DNA of 6,223 nucleotides from Chloroflexota bacterium (GTDB taxonomy: Bacteria; Chloroflexota; Anaerolineae; UBA7937; B3-Chlor), in contig JAUWYD010000070.1 in assembly GCA_030616025.1 (NCBI GenBank), positions 1 to 6,223 of the forward strand, in the 5' to 3' direction. The stretch's first letter is position 1, and each line of letters starts with the position of its first letter. Shown here piece by piece: positions 1 to 5,381 of this stretch. The notes beneath the pieces were generated by a model, which was not told where the DNA came from, ran no database searches, and saw only the letters and a list, made by a program, of their open reading frames with translations. Both the position numbers and the translations under genes were made by a program.

Positions 1-1
1 T

Positions 2-379
2 ATGTGGCTGGTCAAGAACCCTCAGGACTATTCGGTGCTGGTGGCCTCCAACATGTTCGGTGACATCATCTCGGACTTGTGTGCCCAGATCGTCGGCGGT
101 CTGGGCTTCGCCTCTAGCGCCAACATCGGCGATGACTATGCCCTGTTCGAGCCGACGCACGGTTCAGCGCCCAAATACGCGGGTCAGTACAAAGTGAATC
201 CCACGGCCATGCTGCTCACGGTAAGGCTTATGCTCGACTGGCTAGGTGAGGGTGGTCTGGCTGAGCGTCTGGAGAACGCCATTTCCAACGTGATCGCTGA
301 GGGCAAAGTTCGAACCTACGACATGGGAGGTGGGTCGAGCACGCTGGAGTTGGCCGAGGAGATCGCAGGAAGATTGTAG
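2..379 (+). CDS. Isocitrate/isopropylmalate dehydrogenase family, C-terminal part (5' truncated by window)
   Basis: This is the last 125 residues of a metal-dependent beta-decarboxylating dehydrogenase, which oxidises a 2-hydroxy acid (isocitrate, isopropylmalate or homoisocitrate) with NAD(P)+. The gene begins before the window; the Met at base 2 is internal. Visible motifs are NMFGDIISD (fragment residues 17-25), whose two Asp residues correspond to the Mg/Mn ligands of the family, and the coenzyme loop THGSAPKYAGQYKVNPTA (52-69). Lys58-Tyr59 in this loop matches the Lys-Tyr pair of NADP-dependent E. coli isocitrate dehydrogenase rather than the Asp-Ile usual in NAD-dependent isopropylmalate dehydrogenases. 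The tail (TYDMGGGSST and onward) is instead short and isopropylmalate-dehydrogenase-like. The family is certain; the substrate is not, because the substrate-binding residues lie outside the window. It ends at TAG 377-379 and is followed by a terminator hairpin. Confidence 0.9.
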   Translation: MWLVKNPQDYSVLVASNMFGDIISDLCAQIVGGLGFASSANIGDDYALFEPTHGSAPKYAGQYKVNPTAMLLTVRLMLDWLGEGGLAERLENAISNVIAEGKVRTYDMGGGSSTLELAEEIAGRL

Positions 380-428
380 GGCGGCGCTTGGTACCGGTAA
401 TGCGGCGGGGAAGAGGCCCTGCCTCATG

Positions 429-462
429 AGTGGGCTTGACACATCAAGCCCACTTGCTTTCT
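429..462 (+). terminator. Rho-independent-type terminator after the dehydrogenase gene
   Basis: A perfect 11-bp inverted repeat, AGTGGGCTTGA (429-439) and TCAAGCCCACT (444-454), encloses a 4-base CACA loop. It is followed by TGCTTTCT, a pyrimidine-rich but interrupted T tract. It lies 50 bases after the dehydrogenase stop and before the next gene, where a terminator is expected. The stem is convincing; the weak T tract lowers certainty of factor-independent termination. Confidence 0.65.
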
Positions 463-465
463 AAA
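436..465 (+). promoter_or_regulatory. Candidate sigma-70-type promoter overlapping the terminator
   Basis: A perfect TTGACA hexamer occupies 436-441, formed by the end of the left stem arm plus the loop of the terminator. An 18-base spacer leads to TCTAAA (460-465), a 4/6 match to TATAAT. Transcription would begin near 472, leaving only about 11 bases before the ATG at 483. The placement upstream of a compact cluster is sensible, but the -10 is imperfect and the call rests on motif matching only. Confidence 0.35.
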
Positions 466-482
466 ACCTGCGGGAACCCGGG

Positions 483-552
483 ATGAGCCTCTACGAATTC
501 AGGCAAGCAGTCGAAAGCACTGGGAGGTGCCTTAGTTCACCCCGAGGCAACG
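483..552 (+). pseudogene. Displaced N-terminus of the PaaY-like gene (frame break near 520-530)
   Basis: ATG 483 opens a frame starting MSLYEF, the kind of N-terminus seen in PaaY/YrdA-type proteins. That frame then leaves the family pattern and continues to 686 with no recognisable domain. The bases just before the GTG at 553, read in the downstream gene's frame, encode GGALVHPEATVIG, the expected first hexapeptide turns of the fold. The two pieces join with near-normal family spacing if the frame changes by net +1 (or -2) around the GGGAGG at 522-527. In the downstream frame a TGA at 484-486 and the absence of an ATG, GTG or TTG before 553 prevent an intact reading. The break may be a real mutation, a sequencing or assembly error, or less likely programmed frameshifting. 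Confidence 0.55.
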
Positions 553-966
553 GTGATAGGATGCGTAACCATCGGCGAGCGTTGCTACGTTGGAGCAAGA
601 GCGGTGCTACGCGGCGATTGGGTCGACATCGCCATTGGACGTGGATGCAATACTCAGGAGAACTGTGTGGTCAACGTCGGGCCTGATCAGGTGACCGAGA
701 TGGGCCCTTCTTGTCACGTCGGTCATGGCGTTGTTATCTATGGCGCCACTCTCGGCAGGAATGCCATAGCGGGGATGCATGCCGTCATTCACGACGGGGT
801 CAGAATACGTGCTGGCTGTGTGATGCTTTGGAATGATACGGTCGCTGGAGCGTCGGGGAAGACCCTTGGTGATGTCTCCGAGGAGCAGAGAACAGCGTGG
901 GACTGGGGACTCAAGTCGTATCAGGGTTTGTCTTCCCGTGGTAAAGAGAGTCTGCGTCGGTTGTAG
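553..966 (+). CDS. Gamma-carbonic anhydrase-fold (PaaY/CaiE/YrdA-like) hexapeptide-repeat protein, metal site altered, 5' frameshifted
   Basis: This is a left-handed beta-helix protein: repeated six-residue turns such as IGERCYVGARAVLRGD (2-22 region) and VGHGVVIYGATLGRNAIAGMHAV (56-78) run through most of its 137 residues. A C-terminal helix region (SEEQRTAW, then SYQGL) resembles the tail of PaaY. Family members bind Zn or Fe through three His. Aligned without gaps to the PaaY pattern (VMHGFP, then IGHSAILHG), this protein has Asn41, His58 and Tyr63, so two of three ligands are lost, while the LRGD (19-22) and Gln35 positions are kept. Carbonic anhydrase activity is therefore doubtful. GTG 553 is the first usable start in this frame, but homologous coding continues upstream, so the original gene very likely began at ATG 483. 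The next gene starts 4 bases after its stop. It is either an acyltransferase-like or structural paralogue, or a decaying gene. Confidence 0.78.
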   Translation: MIGCVTIGERCYVGARAVLRGDWVDIAIGRGCNTQENCVVNVGPDQVTEMGPSCHVGHGVVIYGATLGRNAIAGMHAVIHDGVRIRAGCVMLWNDTVAGASGKTLGDVSEEQRTAWDWGLKSYQGLSSRGKESLRRL

Positions 967-970
967 TATC

Positions 971-1201
971 ATGATAAAGCTCGTCTATCGAGGCAAGGAG
1001 TGGGAGTTGAAGGCTGGGATGACCGCGCGCGCGGCTATCAAGAAGGTAGGGCTTGACCCGGAGTCAGTGCTGGTGGTCCGCGACGGCCAGTTGGTGACCG
1101 ATGACACCATCCTGAAGGATGGAGATGAGGTGAGGTTGATCGCAGTTATCTCAGGCGGTGCGCAGAACTGCTTTCACTTCGAAGGGTGTCCTGGGCGTTG
1201 A
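971..1201 (+). CDS. MoaD/ThiS/TtuB-like ubiquitin-fold sulfur carrier with a C-terminal extension
   Basis: This 76-residue protein has the beta-grasp pattern: strand MIKLVYRGKEWELK, a helix (TARAAIKKVG, 18-27), VLVVRDGQLV, then DGDEVRLIAVISGG ending at Gly62-Gly63. In ThiS, MoaD and TtuB the terminal Gly-Gly is adenylated by an E1-like enzyme and converted to a thiocarboxylate that donates sulfur; the ISGG ending resembles TtuB. Pairing with the TtuA-type gene immediately downstream supports a role in tRNA 2-thiolation. Unusually, 13 residues (AQNCFHFEGCPGR, with Cys67 and Cys73) follow the Gly-Gly. Unless trimmed, this would block activation. ATG 971 is chosen because the first beta strand starts there; no clear Shine-Dalgarno is visible, and coupling to the preceding stop at 964-966 is plausible. 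Its TGA (1199-1201) overlaps the next start. Confidence 0.85.
   Translation: MIKLVYRGKEWELKAGMTARAAIKKVGLDPESVLVVRDGQLVTDDTILKDGDEVRLIAVISGGAQNCFHFEGCPGR
1181..1200 (+). promoter_or_regulatory. Ribosome binding site and TTG start of the TtuA-type gene (TTGA overlap)
   Basis: GAAGGG (1181-1186) sits 11 bases before TTG 1198-1200, whose last two bases begin the carrier gene's TGA. A GTG at 1186 is an alternative, but it would overlap this ribosome binding site and add four residues before the MKCRKCG sequence with which the zinc finger begins. The TTG start is preferred. The binding site lies inside the codons of the carrier's C-terminal extension. Confidence 0.55.
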
Positions 1202-2112
1202 AGTGTAGGAAATGCGGCGGACCGGCCGCGGTCAACATGCGCCAGCACAGGCTGGCTCTCTGTGGGGAGCACTTCACGGAGTGGTTCATCTCCCGGACCC
1301 AGCGCGCCATCGAGCGTTATGGCATGTTTGGCCCTGAGGATCGCGTATTAGTGGCGGTCTCGGGAGGGAAGGACAGCCTGGCCCTGTGGGACGTGCTTCT
1401 GCGACTGGGATATGATGTCGAAGGGCTTTACATAAATCTCGCCATCGCTGATCAGCAGTACTCCGAGGAGTCGAAGGCCCGTGTGGAGCAGTTCGCTTCG
1501 GAGCGGAGCGGAGCCGATTTTCAGATCGTGGATGTAAAGAAGACATATGGTAAATCAGTCCTGGAGTTGGCACGCGAGAGACGGGGGAGAGAAGTCTGCT
1601 CTTTGTGTGGCCTTGTTAAGCGGCACATCATGAACCGCGTGGCTTGTGAAAGGGGGTTCGCTGCGCTGGCCACAGGACACAACCTCGACGACGAAGCCGC
1701 GGTACTGTTTCAGAACGTGCTTCGCTGGCAGACAGGCTATCTTGCCAGGCAGGCTCCTGTTCTGCCCAGCACCCATCCACGTCTGGCGCGCAAAGCCAAG
1801 CCCTTCTTCCGCTTCTATGAACGGGAAACGGCGGCCTATGCACTCCTGCAGGGCACAGACTACATCTACGAGGAGTGTCCCCACTCCAAGGGCGCCACCA
1901 CCATTCTCTACAAGGAATTGCTCAATCGACTGGAGACTCGATCTCGCGGGGCCAAGCAGCAGTTCTATCTGAGCTTCCTGAAGACGCGGCGCGAAGAGGG
2001 CCTCTTCTCTGGGCCCAGGGAAAAGTTGGATCTAGGCGAATGTGAAAACTGCGGGCAGCCGACGACGGCGCCAGCCCTGTGCGCTTTTTGCCGGCTGTGG
2101 GGGATGTCGTGA
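1198..2112 (+). CDS. ttuA: TtuA/TIGR00269-type tRNA 2-thiouridine synthetase (PP-loop ATPase)
   Basis: This cytoplasmic enzyme (304 residues, typical length) is expected to activate a tRNA uridine with ATP and replace its 2-oxygen with sulfur from a TtuB-like carrier; in Thermus the product is 2-thioribothymidine at position 54. Domains in order: an N-terminal zinc finger (Cys3, Cys6, Cys22, His25), the PP-loop SGGKDS (55-60) for ATP, CSLCG with Cys134 and Cys137, TGHNLDDEA (159-167), Cys227 in the EECPHS segment, and a C-terminal zinc finger (Cys282, Cys285, Cys295, Cys298). Cys134, Cys137 and Cys227 match the three residues that hold the [4Fe-4S] cluster in TtuA. All key residues are present. 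TTG 1198 overlaps the carrier's TGA and its stop overlaps the next GTG. The enzyme class is very likely; the modified tRNA position in this organism is inferred. Confidence 0.92.
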   Translation: MKCRKCGGPAAVNMRQHRLALCGEHFTEWFISRTQRAIERYGMFGPEDRVLVAVSGGKDSLALWDVLLRLGYDVEGLYINLAIADQQYSEESKARVEQFASERSGADFQIVDVKKTYGKSVLELARERRGREVCSLCGLVKRHIMNRVACERGFAALATGHNLDDEAAVLFQNVLRWQTGYLARQAPVLPSTHPRLARKAKPFFRFYERETAAYALLQGTDYIYEECPHSKGATTILYKELLNRLETRSRGAKQQFYLSFLKTRREEGLFSGPREKLDLGECENCGQPTTAPALCAFCRLWGMS

Positions 2113-3617
2113 GACTGGCCCCGTATTTCCAGACCCTGAGAGCCATGGTAGGGCGACCGAGAGTGATCAGTTTGGCGGGATTGATAGCCTTATTCCTGGC
2201 CTGCACCTACGTCTATATCCTGCTTTCTTTGGTCTGGGCAGACACTTCGGACCGCCTAGTATCTTGGACCGTGACTCTCACCCCTTCCGCCGAGGTTCAG
2301 GCCACCCCGACGCCTTCTCCGACGGCGACGAGAATTGCGACTCCTAGCGGGCCTACCGCGACTCCTACTGTCACCCCAACGTATACCCCGATCTCCTATA
2401 CGCCGACCCCTGCCTTTCTCGTTTATGTCGTGGAGGCCGGTGAGACTCTGAGCGGCATTGCGCGGCGATATAACACCACGGTGGGGGCCATAATGGAGCT
2501 GAACAGCCTCAGCGCCGACCTGCTCTCCATAGGGCAGGAACTGCATATTCCAGGGCGACGCCCGGCTGCGACCCCTACACCTACGTCCACAGCCACGACC
2601 ACTCCACCAGTTTCCAGTTCGACTCCGACGGAGACGCCGACGTTGATCTCTCTACCCCCCACGGCGACACGCCAGCCGACTACTCCTCCGCTGGGCGCCT
2701 CCCCTTCGGGTGAGCCCCTTGTGGCGGCTTTCTATTATGCCTGGTTCGGCCTGGACCAATGGGCGCCCGACAAGGTGCCGGATATGCCTGCTGTTCCCTA
2801 TGCGTCGAGGGATCGCAACACGATTATCAGACACGTTGAGCAGGCCCAACGGGCTAACATTGATGCTCTTGCGGTGGCTTGGTACGGTCCCAAGGTCCGC
2901 AACAATCAAACGGAGACCAATCTTCGCACGATGTTGGAGGTGGCCGGCGATCGTGGTTTTCGCGCCACCGTGTACTTCGAGACCCGCTCGCCGTTTTTCA
3001 ACGGCCAGGCTGACGTGGCCGGCGCTTTGAGGCATTTGATTGACAATCATGGCGCGCATCCGGCGTTTCTGCGGTACAGGGGTAAGCCGCTGATCTTCTT
3101 CTGGGCGGTCCGGGATGTGTTCACCACCCAGGGGCAGTCAGCCATTGATGCTTGGGCTTCCATCCGACAGCAGGTGGATCCTGATCACAAGACTCTGTGG
3201 ATCGCGGATGGTGCAGACATCGACTTCCTGCGCGTTTTCGATGGTCACCATCTATACAACATCACCTGGAATCCGCCAGCCAATGTCCACAGCACGCTAA
3301 CCACGTGGGGGAATAAGGTGCGCGACTACAGCGCGCGACATGGCACGCCAAAGCTGTGGGTGGCTACTGTCATGCCGGGTTATAACGACCTGTACATTCA
3401 AGGACGATCCAATCGCTTTGCTCACGATCGAAGAAACGGGGCATATTACCGGGAGACCTGGCAGGCGGCGATGGATAGTGCACCTGACGTAGTTGTCATC
3501 ACCAGCTTCAACGAGTGGCTGGAAGGGACGCAGATCGAACCCAGCGTGAGTTATGGCGAACTCTATCTCAAGTTGACGTCAGAGTTCTCGGCCGCATTCA
3601 AGGCCTCAAGAAGGTGA
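2109..3617 (+). CDS. Membrane-anchored or exported LysM protein with a GH99-like glycosidase domain
   Basis: From GTG 2109 the product is 502 residues. A basic start (MRLAPYFQTLR) is followed by one hydrophobic segment (about 19-43), either a signal peptide or an uncleaved anchor; then a Thr/Pro-rich linker (about 58-101), a LysM domain (105-148: YVVEAGETLSGIARRYN, then LSIGQELHIP), a second Thr/Pro linker (about 150-199) and a C-terminal barrel (about 204-498). The barrel has FYYAWFG near its start and FNEWLEGTQIEP near its end. Glu469 and Glu472 form the ExxE pair that matches the catalytic glutamates of GH99 endo-alpha-1,2-mannosidases. LysM usually binds peptidoglycan or other GlcNAc polymers, so this is probably a cell-wall-associated glycan hydrolase; the substrate is unproven. 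GTG 2109 shares bases with TtuA's TGA and has GGGGGA (2099-2104) upstream; ATG 2145 is the alternative start (490 residues). Confidence 0.85.
   Translation: MRLAPYFQTLRAMVGRPRVISLAGLIALFLACTYVYILLSLVWADTSDRLVSWTVTLTPSAEVQATPTPSPTATRIATPSGPTATPTVTPTYTPISYTPTPAFLVYVVEAGETLSGIARRYNTTVGAIMELNSLSADLLSIGQELHIPGRRPAATPTPTSTATTTPPVSSSTPTETPTLISLPPTATRQPTTPPLGASPSGEPLVAAFYYAWFGLDQWAPDKVPDMPAVPYASRDRNTIIRHVEQAQRANIDALAVAWYGPKVRNNQTETNLRTMLEVAGDRGFRATVYFETRSPFFNGQADVAGALRHLIDNHGAHPAFLRYRGKPLIFFWAVRDVFTTQGQSAIDAWASIRQQVDPDHKTLWIADGADIDFLRVFDGHHLYNITWNPPANVHSTLTTWGNKVRDYSARHGTPKLWVATVMPGYNDLYIQGRSNRFAHDRRNGAYYRETWQAAMDSAPDVVVITSFNEWLEGTQIEPSVSYGELYLKLTSEFSAAFKASRR
2280..2411 (+). repeat. First Thr/Pro-rich low-complexity linker (coding)
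   Basis: Codons for residues 58-101 of the LysM-GH99 protein are rich in ACN and CCN, giving motifs such as ATPTPSPTAT and TPTVTPTYTP. The segment separates the membrane segment from LysM and probably acts as an extended, possibly glycosylated, spacer across the envelope. It is imperfect, not a strict tandem repeat. Confidence 0.7.
2421..2552 (+). other. LysM domain coding segment
   Basis: Residues 105-148 of the LysM-GH99 protein form a single LysM: YVV-AGETLSGIA at the start, an ARRYNTTVGAIMELN helix region, and LLSIGQELHIP at the end. All consensus positions of this glycan-binding fold are recognisable. Confidence 0.88.
2556..2705 (+). repeat. Second Thr/Pro-rich low-complexity linker (coding)
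   Basis: Codons for about residues 150-199 of the LysM-GH99 protein again encode mostly Thr, Pro, Ser and Ala (for example TPTPTSTATTTPP). They join LysM to the glycosidase barrel, giving the catalytic domain a flexible tether. Confidence 0.7.
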
Positions 3618-3725
3618 TGCCTTGGCGATAGGCTTTGGCCAGAGTTCTGTACAATGTGGTGCAATTATGGTACTATGTGAGCAAGGATCGCCAGCGGTTG
3701 TGTGATAGGATCCGAGGAGGGCATC
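3618..3725 (+). other. Non-coding gap between the LysM-GH99 gene and the kinase gene
   Basis: These 108 bases carry the weak promoter candidate (3648-3676) and the kinase ribosome binding site. A short inverted repeat CAAGGC (3599-3604) and GCCTTG (3619-3624) spans the preceding stop but has a 14-base loop and no T tract, so no convincing terminator separates the two units; read-through from the upstream cluster is possible. Confidence 0.5.
3648..3676 (+). promoter_or_regulatory. Weak candidate promoter for the kinase-C45 pair
   Basis: TGTACA (3648-3653, 4/6 to TTGACA) and TACTAT (3671-3676, 4/6 to TATAAT) are separated by 17 bases. A TGG directly before the -10 gives an extended -10 arrangement. 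It lies in the only non-coding gap (3618-3725) inside the right half of the window. The matches are modest and the call is tentative. Confidence 0.3.
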
Positions 3726-3728
3726 ATG
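3714..3728 (+). promoter_or_regulatory. Strong ribosome binding site fixing the kinase start at ATG 3726
   Basis: GAGGAGG (3714-3720) lies 5 bases before ATG 3726. An in-frame GTG at 3702 would add eight residues and place this site inside the gene, so ATG 3726 is preferred; the receiver domain's first strand (EKILVVED) follows immediately. Confidence 0.78.
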
Positions 3729-5381
3729 CCAGCTGAGAAAATCCTTGTTGTGGAAGATAGCCTTGACATCCTCTCCTTTCTGGCCGAGGACGTGTTGCCT
3801 TATCATGGTTACAGAGTCGCGACGGCGACTACAGGGCAAGAGGCGTTGAGCAAGATATCCTCGGAAGGACCCGACATGTTGCTGCTCGATCTCGAGCTGC
3901 CGGACATGTCTGGGCTGGATATCGTCAAGACGGTGCGGGAGGGTGAAGGCGACGTCCCCATCGTCCTCATGACAGCCTTCGGTTCCGAGAGTATCGCAGT
4001 GGAAGCGTTTCGTGTAGGGGTCAGGGACTACATCATCAAGCCCTTCACGACGGAACAGGTGATAGACGTTCTCGAGCGGACCCTGACCGAAACCAGGCTG
4101 CGCAGGGAGAGGGACGAACTGACGAAAAGTCTGCAGCAGAGAGTCGAGCAACTGACCATATTCTCGGCCGTTGGGAAGTCGGTAGTCTCGCTGATGGATT
4201 TGGAGGAGCTCCTGAGCCGCATAGTGGAGGCTGGGGTTTACGTTACCCGGGCTGAAGAAGGCTTCTTGCTGTTGGTAGACCCCGGGACCAAGGATCTCTA
4301 CCTGAGAGCGGGCAAGAACATTGCCAGTGGGCAAGCTCAAGGTTTCAGGCTTAAGGTCGACGACAGCCTTGCTGGTCAGGTGGTGCAGACTGGGAAGCCG
4401 ATGAGACGGGGCGGCAAGGGAACCGGGCGCGATTTCAAGGTGAAGACGGGCTATTTGGTGAAATCCCTGCTACATGTCCCCCTGACCCTAAGAGATGAGG
4501 TTATCGGGGTACTGTCGGTGGACAATCAGGTGCCCGATGTGGAGTTCACCGAGGAGGATCAGGACCTGCTCTCGACCTTGGCGGATTACGCGGCGATCAG
4601 CATTGAAAATGCCACGCTGTACGACGACTTGAGGGAAAAGATGGAGGATCTCAAGCTCTCTCAGCAAGAGTTGATCGAATCCTCGAAGCTCGCCGCTGTG
4701 GGCACGCTGGCCGCTGGCGTCGCTCACGAATTCAACAACCTGCTGGCCGCCATCTCAGGGCACACCGAACTAAGCCTGGTCTCGGATGACATGGAGGAGA
4801 TCAAGCGAGCGCTGGGAGTGGTCATGGACTCCGTCGACAGGGCCAAGAGGATCACGGCCAACCTGCTCACCTTTGCGAGGAGGCGGGAATCCAAGATGGA
4901 GGTGGCCGATGTGACCCAGGCGATCGAGAACCCGCTGCAGTTGGTGGAGAGAGACCTGGAGAAATCGAACATCCAGGTTGTCCGGAAGTTCTCCGCGATT
5001 CCTCCCGTCGTTTGTGATACGGGCCAGATATCCCAGGTCTGCCTGAATCTGTTGACCAATTCCCGGGATGCTATGCTGCCTGACGGTGGAACTCTGACAA
5101 TCGAGATCAGGCAGGATGGGGACCACGTAGCGATAGCCTTCACCGACACAGGGAGTGGGGTTCCGGATCATATCTTGGACAAGTTGTTCCAGCCTTTTGT
5201 TACGACCAAAGGGCCATTGGGAGGCGGAGAAATGGCGGGCTCGGGTCTGGGGCTCTCCGTGTCCTACGGCATCGTGAAGAATCATGGTGGCGCTATCGAG
5301 GTAGAAACCGAGGCTGACAAAGGCAGCACGTTCACCGTGCGCCTGCCCATCAAGGGTGTTGAGGGCGCGGCCGAAGGGTGA
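3726..5381 (+). CDS. Hybrid REC-GAF-histidine kinase (cytoplasmic phosphorelay protein)
   Basis: The product is 551 residues with no membrane segment. An N-terminal receiver domain (about 4-120) has Glu10-Asp11, phosphoacceptor Asp55 (LLLDLELPDMSG), Thr83 and Lys105 (KPF). A charged helix (about 118-143) leads to a GAF sensory domain (about 144-294), then a second linker helix and a HisKA domain with phospho-His334 in VAHEFNNLLAAI. The ATPase domain (about 435-545) has the N box LLTNSRDAM (Asn445), DTGSG (474-478), the F-box-like LFQPFVTTK and GSGLGL (505-510). All catalytic residues are intact. The receiver at the N-terminus suggests its kinase output is gated by phosphorylation from another kinase and by a GAF ligand that cannot be named from sequence. 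No DNA-binding output domain is present, so a separate partner must receive the phosphate. The stop overlaps the GTG of the next gene. Confidence 0.95.
   Translation: MPAEKILVVEDSLDILSFLAEDVLPYHGYRVATATTGQEALSKISSEGPDMLLLDLELPDMSGLDIVKTVREGEGDVPIVLMTAFGSESIAVEAFRVGVRDYIIKPFTTEQVIDVLERTLTETRLRRERDELTKSLQQRVEQLTIFSAVGKSVVSLMDLEELLSRIVEAGVYVTRAEEGFLLLVDPGTKDLYLRAGKNIASGQAQGFRLKVDDSLAGQVVQTGKPMRRGGKGTGRDFKVKTGYLVKSLLHVPLTLRDEVIGVLSVDNQVPDVEFTEEDQDLLSTLADYAAISIENATLYDDLREKMEDLKLSQQELIESSKLAAVGTLAAGVAHEFNNLLAAISGHTELSLVSDDMEEIKRALGVVMDSVDRAKRITANLLTFARRRESKMEVADVTQAIENPLQLVERDLEKSNIQVVRKFSAIPPVVCDTGQISQVCLNLLTNSRDAMLPDGGTLTIEIRQDGDHVAIAFTDTGSGVPDHILDKLFQPFVTTKGPLGGGEMAGSGLGLSVSYGIVKNHGGAIEVETEADKGSTFTVRLPIKGVEGAAEG

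Noticed and set aside
833..970. Upstream in-frame extension of the sulfur carrier from an ATG at 833
   Set aside because: The extra residues are low-quality arginine-rich sequence overlapping the PaaY-like gene in another frame; the beta-grasp fold begins at ATG 971.
1024..1033. Alternating CGCGCGCGCG run
   Set aside because: It lies inside the sulfur carrier codons (Thr-Ala-Arg-Ala-Ala) and is short; ordinary for GC-rich coding DNA.
1498..1513. Three tandem copies of a GGAGC-type pentamer
   Set aside because: Short, inside the thiolase gene, encoding a variable surface loop; no frame disruption.
2193..2207. Possible lipoprotein cysteine (Cys32, FLAC) in the LysM-GH99 protein
   Set aside because: The residues before Cys do not fit the lipobox well and the hydrophobic segment continues past it, so a signal peptide or anchor is likelier.
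3599..3624. CAAGGC/GCCTTG inverted repeat around the LysM-GH99 stop
   Set aside because: Only 6 bp with a 14-base loop and no following T tract; not a credible terminator.
3606..4340. A 244-codon open frame on the minus strand opposite the kinase gene
   Set aside because: It has no recognisable domain and lies opposite an intact, motif-rich kinase gene; it is a by-product of the coding strand's composition.
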